A DNA stretch of 64,000 bases from DASXRC01 sp036506495 (GTDB lineage: Bacteria > Actinomycetota > Actinomycetes > Mycobacteriales > Micromonosporaceae), in NCBI GenBank assembly GCA_036506495.1, contig DASXRQ010000166.1, positions 1 through 64,000 of the forward strand. Reading direction: 5' to 3'. The notes under the pieces are model-generated. The model did no database searches. It was given only the letters and a program-made list of their open reading frames with translations, and was not told the DNA's origin. Position 1 is the first letter of the stretch. Every line of letters starts with the position of its first letter. The position numbers were made by a program, and so were the translations under genes. Below are positions 16,564 through 24,579 of this stretch, one piece after another.

Positions 16564-16681
16564 TGACCGCCAAGCCGGCCGCGTCGCCAGGCTGGAGCTC
16601 CGCCGATGTTGGATGTCCCAGCCGGCACGCCCGCGCGACGCACGGAACTCCTGGCGAGAATGACTCGAGTCGCCGTCCGGT

Positions 16682-17329
<648 letters not shown>

Positions 17330-17375
17330 GCCTCAAGCATGCCGCGCACCGCCGCCGGTCGCCCTTGTCGGGCGG

Positions 17376-17795
17376 TTACGGACCGCCGAGCGCCTGCTTG
17401 ATCTTGTCCCGGTACGCCGCGGCCTCGTCATCGGAGGCGTACTTGTGCCTGGGCCAGAAGAACCCGCGGAGCTTGTCCCCCCGGGTGCGCGGCACCACGT
17501 GGGCGTGCAGGTGCGGCACGCTCTGACTGACCCGGTTGTTGATCGCGACGAACGTGCCGGCCGCGCCCAGACCCGCCTCGACGGCGATTGCGACCCGCTT
17601 GACCAGGCCGAAGAACGGCGCCAGGAGCGAATCGGGCAAATCGCCCAGGGTCTCGACGTGCTGGCGCGGCACAACCAGCGTGTGGCCAGGGAACAGCGGG
17701 CGAGCGTCCAGGAACGCGACACCATCCGCCTCGTCGGCCACCACGAACGCCGGAATCTCGCCGGACACGATGCCGCAGAACACGCACGCCGCCAC
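17376..17795 (-). CDS. HIT family nucleotide-binding protein
   Basis: 139 residues from GTG 17795. The histidine triad is HLHAHVVP at residues 95-102, with the nucleotide-binding segment LFPGHTLVVPRQH upstream and Cys4-x-x-Cys7 at the start (CVFCGIVSGE), as in zinc-containing HIT hydrolases. These proteins hydrolyse adenosine or dinucleoside polyphosphate derivatives; the physiological substrate is unknown. It is transcribed divergently from the cystathionine synthase gene, with about 50 bp between the starts. Confidence 0.9.
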   Translation of the reverse strand: MAACVFCGIVSGEIPAFVVADEADGVAFLDARPLFPGHTLVVPRQHVETLGDLPDSLLAPFFGLVKRVAIAVEAGLGAAGTFVAINNRVSQSVPHLHAHVVPRTRGDKLRGFFWPRHKYASDDEAAAYRDKIKQALGGP

Positions 17796-17846
17796 GGGGG
17801 CCAACCTAGCGGGGCGGGCCACCAGGTGGCGACTAGCCTCAGTCGC

Positions 17847-18986
17847 ATGAGCTACGGCTTTGACACCCTCGCCATCCATGCCGGGCAGGAGCCGGACCCG
17901 CGGACCGGCGCGGTGGTGCCACCGATCTTCCAGACCTCCACGTACGCGCAGGACGCGGTCGGCGCACCCCGGCTCGGGTACGAGTACAGCCGCTCGGCCA
18001 ACCCGACCCGCGACGCGCTGCAGGAGTGCCTCGCGGCGCTGGAGGGTGGCCGGCGTGGGCTCACGTTTGCGAGCGGACTCGCCGCCGAGGATGCCCTGCT
18101 CCGTGCGATCTGCGTGCCCGGCGATCACGTGGTGATCCCGGACGACGCGTACGGCGGCACGTACCGGCTGTTCGCGAAGGTGCTCCAGCGGTGGGGGCTG
18201 CGATTCACTCCCACCCGCATCTCCGACGTCGAGGCCGTCCGGGCCGCGATGACCGAGCGAACCAGGGTGGTCTGGGTCGAGACGCCGACCAACCCGCTGC
18301 TCGGCGTCGCGGACATCGCGGCGCTGTCGCTGCTCGCCCACGACCGCGGCGCGCTGCTCGTCGTCGACAACACGTTCGCATCTCCGTACCTGCAGCAACC
18401 GATCGCGCATGGCGCGGACGTGGTGGTCCACTCGACGACGAAGTACCTCGGCGGTCACTCCGATGTGGTCGGTGGTGCACTCGTCGCGGCGGACGAGGGG
18501 CTCGGCGCCGAGCTGGCGTACCACCAGAACGCGATGGGCGCGGTGAACGGGCCGTTCGACGCCTGGCTCACGCTGCGCGGCGTGAAGACCCTCGGCGTAC
18601 GCATGGATCGGCACTGCGACAACGCCGAGCGGATCGTCGAGTACCTCTTGAGGCACCCGAAGGTGGCACGGGTGCTCTACCCGGGCCTGCCGGACCACCC
18701 CGGCCACGAGACTGCGGCGAAGCAGATGCGCCGGTTCGGCGGAATGATTTCGTTCCGCGCGGTCGGCGGCGAGCGGGCCGCGGTCGAGATCTGCAACCGC
18801 GCACGAGTGTTCGTGCTCGCCGAGTCGCTCGGCGGCGTGGAGTCCCTGATCGAGCACCCGGGCCAGATGACGCACGCGAGCGCCGCTGGGTCACCCCTTG
18901 AGGTCCCCGCCGATCTCGTGCGACTGTCTGTCGGCATAGAGACCGTGGACGACCTCCTCGCCGACCTGGAGCAGGCGCTGAGGTAG
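17847..18986 (+). CDS. metB: Cystathionine gamma-synthase / gamma-lyase
   Basis: 379 residues from ATG 17847. PLP Lys199 lies in HSTTKYLGGHSD; the tyrosine that contacts the cofactor is in YEYSRSANPTR, and GVESLIEHP is the C-terminal substrate motif. Members either make cystathionine from O-acyl-homoserine and cysteine or cleave cystathionine to cysteine and 2-oxobutyrate; sequence alone cannot decide. The presence of cystathionine beta-synthase at 7.3 kb makes the lyase direction plausible. Confidence 0.9.
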   Translation: MSYGFDTLAIHAGQEPDPRTGAVVPPIFQTSTYAQDAVGAPRLGYEYSRSANPTRDALQECLAALEGGRRGLTFASGLAAEDALLRAICVPGDHVVIPDDAYGGTYRLFAKVLQRWGLRFTPTRISDVEAVRAAMTERTRVVWVETPTNPLLGVADIAALSLLAHDRGALLVVDNTFASPYLQQPIAHGADVVVHSTTKYLGGHSDVVGGALVAADEGLGAELAYHQNAMGAVNGPFDAWLTLRGVKTLGVRMDRHCDNAERIVEYLLRHPKVARVLYPGLPDHPGHETAAKQMRRFGGMISFRAVGGERAAVEICNRARVFVLAESLGGVESLIEHPGQMTHASAAGSPLEVPADLVRLSVGIETVDDLLADLEQALR

Positions 18987-19049
18987 CGCCCGCGTCGTTA
19001 ACCGGATATGGGAATCCGGCACGGGATCGGCCGACAGGGGAGGGCCGGC

Positions 19050-20462
19050 ATGGAGGACCTGGCATCCAGCTGGGTGGGCGCGACCGCGAAGCAGATCGCC
19101 CGGGCGGTACGCCGCGGCGACGTCTCCGCCACGCAGGTCGTCGCCGACCACCTCGAGCACATCGCCGCGGGCGACCCGTTGGTCTCCGCGTTCCGCACCG
19201 TGCGCGCGGGCGAGGCGATCGCCGAGGCGGAGAAGGTCGACGAGCAGGACGAGCTGACCGGCCTGCCACTCGCCGGCGTACCGGTCGCGGTCAAGGAGAA
19301 CACGCCGGTCGCGGGTCTGCCGACGTGGCGGGGCTCGGCCGCCGTCCGGACGCCGGTCGCCGAGGTCGACCACGAGGTGGTACGCCGGCTGCGCGGCGCC
19401 GGCGCGGTCGTGGTGGGTGTGACCCGGATGCCCGAGCTCGGGCTGTGGGCGATGACCGATGACGAGGACACTGCCGTACGCAACCCGTGGCGTACCGACC
19501 GCACGCCCGGCGGATCCTCCGGCGGCTCGGCGGCCGCCGTGGCGGCCGGGCTGGTTCCGATCGCGCACGGCAACGACGGCCTCGGGTCCGTGCGCATCCC
19601 CGCGGCCTGCTGTGGACTGATCGGCCTCAAGCCGGGGCGGGGCATCGTGCCGACCCAGCTCGGAGCCGGCGACTGGTTCGGTCTCACCGCGCACGGGATC
19701 CTGGCCACGACCGTCGCCGACGCCGTGGTCGGCTTCGCGGTGCTCGCCGGGCGCGCGCCGGAGAGGTTGGTCGAGCCGTCCCGGCTGCGGATCGCGATGT
19801 CGCTGCGGTCGCCGGCCACCGGCGTACGCCCGGACCGGGCCAACCGCGGCGCGGTCGCGATGGCCCGCCGGCTGCTCGTCGCGGCCGGCCACGACGTGGT
19901 GCGGGCCGACCCGGCCTACCCCATGGAGCTGCAGCTGCGCGGGGTGGCGACCTGGTTCGCGGCCGCGTACCGCGAGGTCGAGGAGGCCGGGCTCGACCGC
20001 ACGACACTGCAGCCGCGCAGCCGCCGGCACGTCGCGCTGGGGGAGTGGGCCTGGCGCCGTGGGTACGCCGACGAGGCCCATCGTGAGCGGTGGCGGGACC
20101 GGTCGATCGGGTTCTTCTCCGATGGCGGCTTCGACGTGATGGTCACCCCGGCGCTCGCCGGCAGACCGCCGGCCGCCGAGGGCTGGGCGGGCCGGTCGTG
20201 GCGGGCCAACTTCATGACGAGCGTCCGGTACGCCCCATACGCCGCGCCCTGGAACGTCGCCGGCCTGCCCGCGCTCGTCGTGCCCGTCGGCGTACGCCCG
20301 GATGGGCTGCCGCTGACGGCACAGCTCGTGGGGCCGCCCGGATCCGAGCTGCAGCTGCTCTCGGTCGCGGGTCAGCTCGAGATGGCCGCGCCGTGGCCGC
20401 GGCACGCCCCGGGCTGGCCCCGCGTCACGAGCCGAACGGGCGGGCCGACATCAGCACGGTGA
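19050..20462 (+). CDS. Amidase (amidase signature family)
   Basis: 470 residues from ATG 19050 with AGGGCC upstream. The Ser-cisSer-Lys triad is Lys82 (VAVKENTPV), Ser156 (PGGSSGGSAAAVAAG) and nucleophile Ser180 (GNDGLGSVRIPA). The amidase signature fold spans about residues 15-460. Members hydrolyse amides such as glutaminyl-tRNA precursors, nitrile-derived amides or carbamates; no gatB/gatC partner is nearby, so a stand-alone catabolic amidase is more likely. It overlaps the convergent membrane-protein gene by 38 bp. Confidence 0.88.
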   Translation: MEDLASSWVGATAKQIARAVRRGDVSATQVVADHLEHIAAGDPLVSAFRTVRAGEAIAEAEKVDEQDELTGLPLAGVPVAVKENTPVAGLPTWRGSAAVRTPVAEVDHEVVRRLRGAGAVVVGVTRMPELGLWAMTDDEDTAVRNPWRTDRTPGGSSGGSAAAVAAGLVPIAHGNDGLGSVRIPAACCGLIGLKPGRGIVPTQLGAGDWFGLTAHGILATTVADAVVGFAVLAGRAPERLVEPSRLRIAMSLRSPATGVRPDRANRGAVAMARRLLVAAGHDVVRADPAYPMELQLRGVATWFAAAYREVEEAGLDRTTLQPRSRRHVALGEWAWRRGYADEAHRERWRDRSIGFFSDGGFDVMVTPALAGRPPAAEGWAGRSWRANFMTSVRYAPYAAPWNVAGLPALVVPVGVRPDGLPLTAQLVGPPGSELQLLSVAGQLEMAAPWPRHAPGWPRVTSRTGGPTSAR

Positions 20463-20709
20463 TCGCGGCGATGACCAGCAGGACCAACACGCCGACGCCG
20501 ATGATCCGTCCAGAGATCGCGTCGAGCCGCTCCTTCGTCCGAAGGTCCTCAGTGGACGGAGTGAACTGGGTGGTCGCGTCGTCCGGCATCTCCGGCCGCC
20601 CGCCGACGACGCCCTCCTCGACCATCCGGGCGGCCTTGCGCAGGGCCGGTATAGCGTAGAAGTAGATCAACACGAGCGCGAACACATAGAGCGTGATCGA
20701 GATGATCAC
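20425..20709 (-). CDS. Small two-helix membrane protein
   Basis: 94 residues from GTG 20709; an in-frame stop lies just upstream, so this is the only start. Hydrophobic segments at about residues 2-20 and 68-88 flank a hydrophilic loop with acidic and Thr/Ser residues, consistent with both ends in the membrane. No recognised family. It overlaps the amidase 3' end and is divergent from the threonine dehydratase gene 225 bp away. Confidence 0.65.
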   Translation of the reverse strand: MIISITLYVFALVLIYFYAIPALRKAARMVEEGVVGGRPEMPDDATTQFTPSTEDLRTKERLDAISGRIIGVGVLVLLVIAAITVLMSARPFGS

Positions 20710-20934
20710 CCACGGCGTACCGAAGTCCTAGCGATCGGACGCGAGCAGCGCGGTGCCTTGCTGATGGTCTTGATCATAAAGATCGGCCGAGCGCAGGATG
20801 CGCGGATCGCGCGCGGGGCGCCGGCCGGGCCGCTCATGCCCGGCGCGCACGTGGCGGACAACCCGAGCGCCGAAGGTCACCCCCAAGCACGCGCCCGATG
20901 CGCCATCGCCCGCGGTTGATGGCACGATCGGGGC

Positions 20935-22158
20935 ATGACGGACCTGGTCAGCCTCGCGGATGTACGCGCCGCGCGGGACCTCCTCGCCGGAGTCGTCCGC
21001 GTCACCCCCATCGAGCCGAACCGCCCGCTCACCGCGAAGCTGGGCGGGCCGGCATGGCTCAAATGCGAAAACCTGCAGCGCGCCGGCTCCTTCAAGGTCC
21101 GCGGCGCGTACGTGCGGATAGCCCGGCTGTCCGCGGAGGAGCGCGCCCGCGGTGTGGTGGCCGCCAGCGCCGGCAACCACGCGCAGGGCGTCGCGCTCGC
21201 CGCGGGGCTGTTGGGCACGACGGCGACGGTCTACATGCCGGCGGGCGCGCCGCTGCCGAAGGTCGCGGCGACCAAGGGGTACGGCGCTCACGTCGAGTTC
21301 GCCGGCGACACGGTGGACGACGCCCTGATCGCGGCGCAGGACTTCGCCGACCGTACGGGGGCCGTCTTTATCCACCCGTTTGATCACCCGGATGTGATCG
21401 CCGGTCAGGGCACGGTGGCACTGGAGATCCTGGAACGGCTGCCGGAGACGAAGACGATCATCACGGGCGTTGGCGGGGGAGGGCTGGTCTCCGGCATCGC
21501 CGCGGCGGCGAAGGCGCTACGGCCGGACGTCCGCGTGATCGGCGTCCAGGCGGCCGGCGCGGCCGCGTACCCCGACTCGCTGCGAGCGGGGCACCCGGTC
21601 CGGCTGCAGGGGTACTCGACCATCGCGGACGGCATCGCGGTCGGCTGCCCAGGCGACCTCACGTTCGCGCACGTCACCAAGCTCGTGGACGACGTGGTCA
21701 CGGTCACCGACGAGGACATCTCGCGGGCGCTGCTCATGCTCCTCGAACGCGGCAAGCTCGTCGTGGAGCCGGCCGGGTCGGTGGGTGTCGCGGCGCTGCT
21801 GTCCGGCGCCGTGCGGCCGGAGCCGCCGGTTGTCGCCGTGTTGTCGGGCGGCAACATCGACCCGCTGCTGTTGCTGCGAGTGATCGAGCATGGGCTCGCC
21901 GCGGCCGGCCGGTATCTGCGGGTCATGGTCCGGTGCGGGGACCGGCCCGGCCAGCTGGCCCAGCTGCTCGGCGAGATCGCCGCGCAGAAGGCGAACGTGC
22001 TCGACGTGGAGCACCAGCGGCACGACCCGCGGCTGCGGCTCGGCGAGGTGGAGGTCGCGCTGTCGGTGGAGACCCGGGGCGCGGAGCACTCCGATCGACT
22101 CGTCAGCGCGTTGCGCGCGGCGGGGTACACGGTGACCTTCGCACCCACCGCCCGCTGA
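20935..22158 (+). CDS. ilvA: Threonine ammonia-lyase (threonine dehydratase)
   Basis: 407 residues. PLP binds Lys54 in GSFKVRGAY; the phosphate loop is GVGGGGLVSG and the substrate loop SAGNHAQG. The C-terminal ~80 residues (about 328-407, LRVMVRCGDRPGQLAQLLGE) form one ACT domain, as in TdcB-like or single-ACT forms. It converts threonine to 2-oxobutyrate for isoleucine synthesis or threonine breakdown. The symbol is assigned by function; tdcB is the alternative. The cysteine/cystathionine genes nearby also yield 2-oxobutyrate. Confidence 0.88.
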   Translation: MTDLVSLADVRAARDLLAGVVRVTPIEPNRPLTAKLGGPAWLKCENLQRAGSFKVRGAYVRIARLSAEERARGVVAASAGNHAQGVALAAGLLGTTATVYMPAGAPLPKVAATKGYGAHVEFAGDTVDDALIAAQDFADRTGAVFIHPFDHPDVIAGQGTVALEILERLPETKTIITGVGGGGLVSGIAAAAKALRPDVRVIGVQAAGAAAYPDSLRAGHPVRLQGYSTIADGIAVGCPGDLTFAHVTKLVDDVVTVTDEDISRALLMLLERGKLVVEPAGSVGVAALLSGAVRPEPPVVAVLSGGNIDPLLLLRVIEHGLAAAGRYLRVMVRCGDRPGQLAQLLGEIAAQKANVLDVEHQRHDPRLRLGEVEVALSVETRGAEHSDRLVSALRAAGYTVTFAPTAR

Positions 22159-22176
22159 GCCGGCGCCGGCCGGCGA

Positions 22177-22677
22177 TCAGCTGGTGAAGGGTTCAAACGT
22201 GACCACAGTGACCTTGATGTCGGCGCCGCTGGGCGCCGTGTAGGTCACGGTCTGGCCGGTCCGGGCGCCGAGGATCGCCTGGCCGAGGGCGGACTCCGGG
22301 CTGTACACGGTCAGGTCGGTCGTGGCCGCGATCTCCCGCGAGCCGAGCAGGAAGGTCTCGGTGTCGTCCGTGTCATCGTCGAAGCGGATCGTCACGACGG
22401 TTCCGGCGGCGACGGTGTCGGTGGTCGCCGGCTCGCCCACCCGCGCCGTACGCAGCAGCTCCTTCAGATACCGAATGCGCGCCTCCTGCTTGCCCTGCTC
22501 CTCCTTGGCGGCGTGGTAGCCGCCGTTCTCGCGAAGGTCGCCCTCCTCGCGCCGCGCGTTGATCTCCGCCGCGATCGTCGAGCGGTGCGCGATGAGCTGC
22601 TCGAGCTCGGCCTTCAGACGGTCGTACGCGTCCTGAGACAGCCAGGTGGTGGTCGCCTCGCGGTCGTTGCTGGACAC
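22177..22677 (-). CDS. greA: Transcription elongation factor GreA
   Basis: 166 residues from GTG 22677, which follows GAGGAGA. The N-terminal coiled-coil (about 5-80) contains INARREEGDLRENGGYHAAK, with the acidic tip residues that enter the RNA polymerase secondary channel; the C-terminal FKBP-like part ends in SALGQAILGARTGQTV. GreA rescues backtracked polymerase by stimulating transcript cleavage. It is convergent with the threonine dehydratase gene, 18 bp away. Confidence 0.92.
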   Translation of the reverse strand: MSSNDREATTTWLSQDAYDRLKAELEQLIAHRSTIAAEINARREEGDLRENGGYHAAKEEQGKQEARIRYLKELLRTARVGEPATTDTVAAGTVVTIRFDDDTDDTETFLLGSREIAATTDLTVYSPESALGQAILGARTGQTVTYTAPSGADIKVTVVTFEPFTS

Positions 22678-22758
22678 TGACGATCTCCTCGAGTGGGGCA
22701 TTGGGGCGAACAGAGTCGAACCTCAAACGTACCAGCGGAGTCCCGGGCCGTGCCTTGA

Positions 22759-23166
22759 TCATTTTGCCGCGCGGCATCGGACGACCTCGCCGGTGATCGG
22801 CCGAGCGCTCGTCGCCACGCGGTAGGACGTCTGGGCTCGCTCCTGTCCGGGAGCGGCCGCGACCCGCACATCCGCGTGACCGACCTCGGCGCCGTCCCGC
22901 GACCGCGCGCGGACGAGGCAGTTCGCGGAACCACCCGACGGAACGGTGACGCGGAACTCAATGACGACCTGCGAGTCTGTTATGTCGGTAAAACGGGTGA
23001 CCTGAGCGCGGTACATCGGGTCGCCGTACGCCCGGTAGAGGCGGACCGCCACCGCCACCGCCGCGATGATCACGAGGCCGGCCAGCACAAACCCGATCCA
23101 CCGCCGACCGCCCGCCGGTGCGCGACGCCTGCCGTACCGGCCCGGTGGGAATGTTGCGGCGGTCAC
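22759..23166 (-). CDS. DUF4307 domain membrane protein
   Basis: 135 residues from GTG 23166. A basic N-terminus (PPGRYGRRRAPAGGRRW) precedes one transmembrane helix (about 23-43), then an extracytoplasmic beta-rich domain with RVTVPSGGSANCLVRARSRDG, the DUF4307 pattern. One conserved Cys in ANCLVRA could be lipid- or disulfide-related. Function unknown. It is divergent from mca, about 86 bp apart, a pairing seen in other actinobacteria, and lies 81 bp upstream of greA. Confidence 0.85.
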   Translation of the reverse strand: MTAATFPPGRYGRRRAPAGGRRWIGFVLAGLVIIAAVAVAVRLYRAYGDPMYRAQVTRFTDITDSQVVIEFRVTVPSGGSANCLVRARSRDGAEVGHADVRVAAAPGQERAQTSYRVATSARPITGEVVRCRAAK

Positions 23167-23252
23167 GACGGCTCTCTCTTGTCGGTGGCATCGGCCAGAA
23201 TGGGCAGATCCATCTTGGCAGCAAGGCACGCGCATCGGATGAGGAGACCCCG

Positions 23253-24137
23253 TTGGCTGAGCGGCTTCGCTTGATGGCCGTCCACGCGCACCCCGACGAC
23301 GAGTCCAGCAAGGGCGCGGCGACGATGGCGCGATATGCGGACGAGGGCGTCGACGTGCTGGTCGTCACCTGCACCGGCGGTGAGCGCGGCAGTGTGCTGA
23401 ACCCGAAGCTTGACCGCCCCGACGTCTGGGAGAACATCGGCGAGATCCGGCGGGCCGAGATGGCCGCGGCGCGGGCGCTTCTCGGCGTCGATCAGGCATG
23501 GCTCGGGTTCGTCGACTCGGGCCTGCCCGAGGGCGACCCGCTCCCGCCCCTGCCCGACGGGTGCTTCGCCCTCCAGAACGTGCAGGCCGCGGCCGGCCCG
23601 CTGGTCCGGCTGATGCGGGAGTTCCGTCCGCACGTGGTCCTCACGTACGACGAGGACGGCGGCTACCCGCACCCAGACCACATCATGTGTCACAAGATCA
23701 GCGTGGTCGCGTTCGACGCCGCCGGCGACGAGGAGCGGTTCCCGGAGGAGGGTGAGCCGTGGCAGCCGCTGAAGTTGTACTACCACCTGACCTTCACGAA
23801 GGCTAAGTTCGCGGCCCTGCACGAGGGCATGCTCTCTGCGGGACTCACGTCGCCGTACGCGGAGATGCTCGAGCGCTGGGACGACGACGAAGGCGACAAG
23901 GGCCACCGGATCACGACCCAGGTGGAGTGCTCCGCGTACTTCCCGGTGCGGGACGATGCCCTGCGCGCCCACGCCACCCAGGTCGACCCGGACGGCTGGT
24001 GGTTCCGGGCGCCGCTCGAGGTCCAGCAACGGGCGTGGCCGACCGAGGATTACGAGCTCGCGCGCTCGCTGGTCGACAGTTCACCGCCGGAGGACGATCT
24101 GTTCGCGGGCGTCCGCGACTCCGTCCGCGCCTGCTGA
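23253..24137 (+). CDS. mca: Mycothiol S-conjugate amidase
   Basis: 294 residues. The zinc site is HAHPDDES (His13, Asp16) with His143 in YPHPDHIMCHK. Mca cleaves mycothiol S-conjugates of toxins and antibiotics into mercapturic acids for export. The start is the rare TTG at 23253: a ribosome binding site GAGGAGA lies about 6-12 bases upstream and the protein begins LAERLRLMAVHAHPDDESS, the family start; longer in-frame starts add no homologous sequence. A small membrane-protein gene follows. Confidence 0.92.
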   Translation: MAERLRLMAVHAHPDDESSKGAATMARYADEGVDVLVVTCTGGERGSVLNPKLDRPDVWENIGEIRRAEMAAARALLGVDQAWLGFVDSGLPEGDPLPPLPDGCFALQNVQAAAGPLVRLMREFRPHVVLTYDEDGGYPHPDHIMCHKISVVAFDAAGDEERFPEEGEPWQPLKLYYHLTFTKAKFAALHEGMLSAGLTSPYAEMLERWDDDEGDKGHRITTQVECSAYFPVRDDALRAHATQVDPDGWWFRAPLEVQQRAWPTEDYELARSLVDSSPPEDDLFAGVRDSVRAC

Positions 24138-24165
24138 GGCGCGTCGGCGTACCGTGGTAGGCGTG

Positions 24166-24402
24166 ATGACGGTGCTCGACGTGCTCGCTGAGAACAACTT
24201 TGGCGACAACCGCCCCGGCGACGGCCTCGCCGGGCCGATGGGCCTGTTCGTTATCGTCGTCCTCGCGATCGCGACCGTCCTGCTGATCCGCAATATGAAT
24301 TCGCGGCTGCGACGTCTGCCCGACCGTTTCCCCAAGCAGGAGAAGACGGACGCGCCGACGGCCGACCCGGAGAACGGGTCGATCACCGACGGCCGATCGT
24401 GA
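24166..24402 (+). CDS. Small single-pass membrane protein downstream of mca
   Basis: 78 residues from ATG 24166 (GTG 24163 possible). One transmembrane helix (about 21-40, GLFVIVVLAIATVLLIR) is followed by a basic and then acidic hydrophilic tail (FPKQEKTDAPTADPENG). It lies 28 bp after mca and may be co-transcribed. Similar short membrane proteins follow mca in related genomes, but no function is known to me. Confidence 0.7.
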   Translation: MTVLDVLAENNFGDNRPGDGLAGPMGLFVIVVLAIATVLLIRNMNSRLRRLPDRFPKQEKTDAPTADPENGSITDGRS

Positions 24403-24449
24403 TTCGGTGGCTCTATTCGGCTAAATCGACCGCCTGCCCCCTGTTGTGG

Positions 24450-24461
24450 CAAACCGGTTTG
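24450..24461. promoter_or_regulatory. 12-bp palindrome upstream of the GGDEF-EAL gene
   Basis: CAAACCGGTTTG is a perfect palindrome in the leader of the GGDEF-EAL gene. It could be an operator. A separate short hairpin, GGGG (24477-24480) with CCCC (24490-24493), lies just before the ribosome binding site of the upstream ORF. Confidence 0.4.
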
Positions 24462-24522
24462 GCTTAGCCTTCCGCCGGGGGCTGAGATACCCCGACCCGT
24501 CCGTGGAAGGGGGCGCCAGCAC

Positions 24523-24579
24523 ATGAAGACACACCTCGGCGCCTCCGGCGGGTCTGCCAAGCCTCGGGGCCGCCCATGA
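24523..24579 (+). CDS. 18-codon upstream ORF, likely translational coupler
   Basis: ATG 24523 follows a strong ribosome binding site (GGAAGGGGG, about 24514-24522 region start) and encodes MKTHLGASGGSAKPRGRP. Its TGA overlaps the ATG of the GGDEF-EAL gene as ATGA. The GGDEF-EAL start has no good ribosome binding site of its own, so ribosomes finishing this ORF probably reinitiate there. Whether the peptide itself acts is unknown. Confidence 0.5.
   Translation: MKTHLGASGGSAKPRGRP

Noticed and set aside
24470..24530. Possible thiamine pyrophosphate or cyclic di-GMP riboswitch before the GGDEF-EAL gene
   Set aside because: GGGGCTGAGATACCCC resembles one TPP stem, and GGCAAACC resembles part of the cyclic di-GMP aptamer, but the other conserved segments of both classes are absent.
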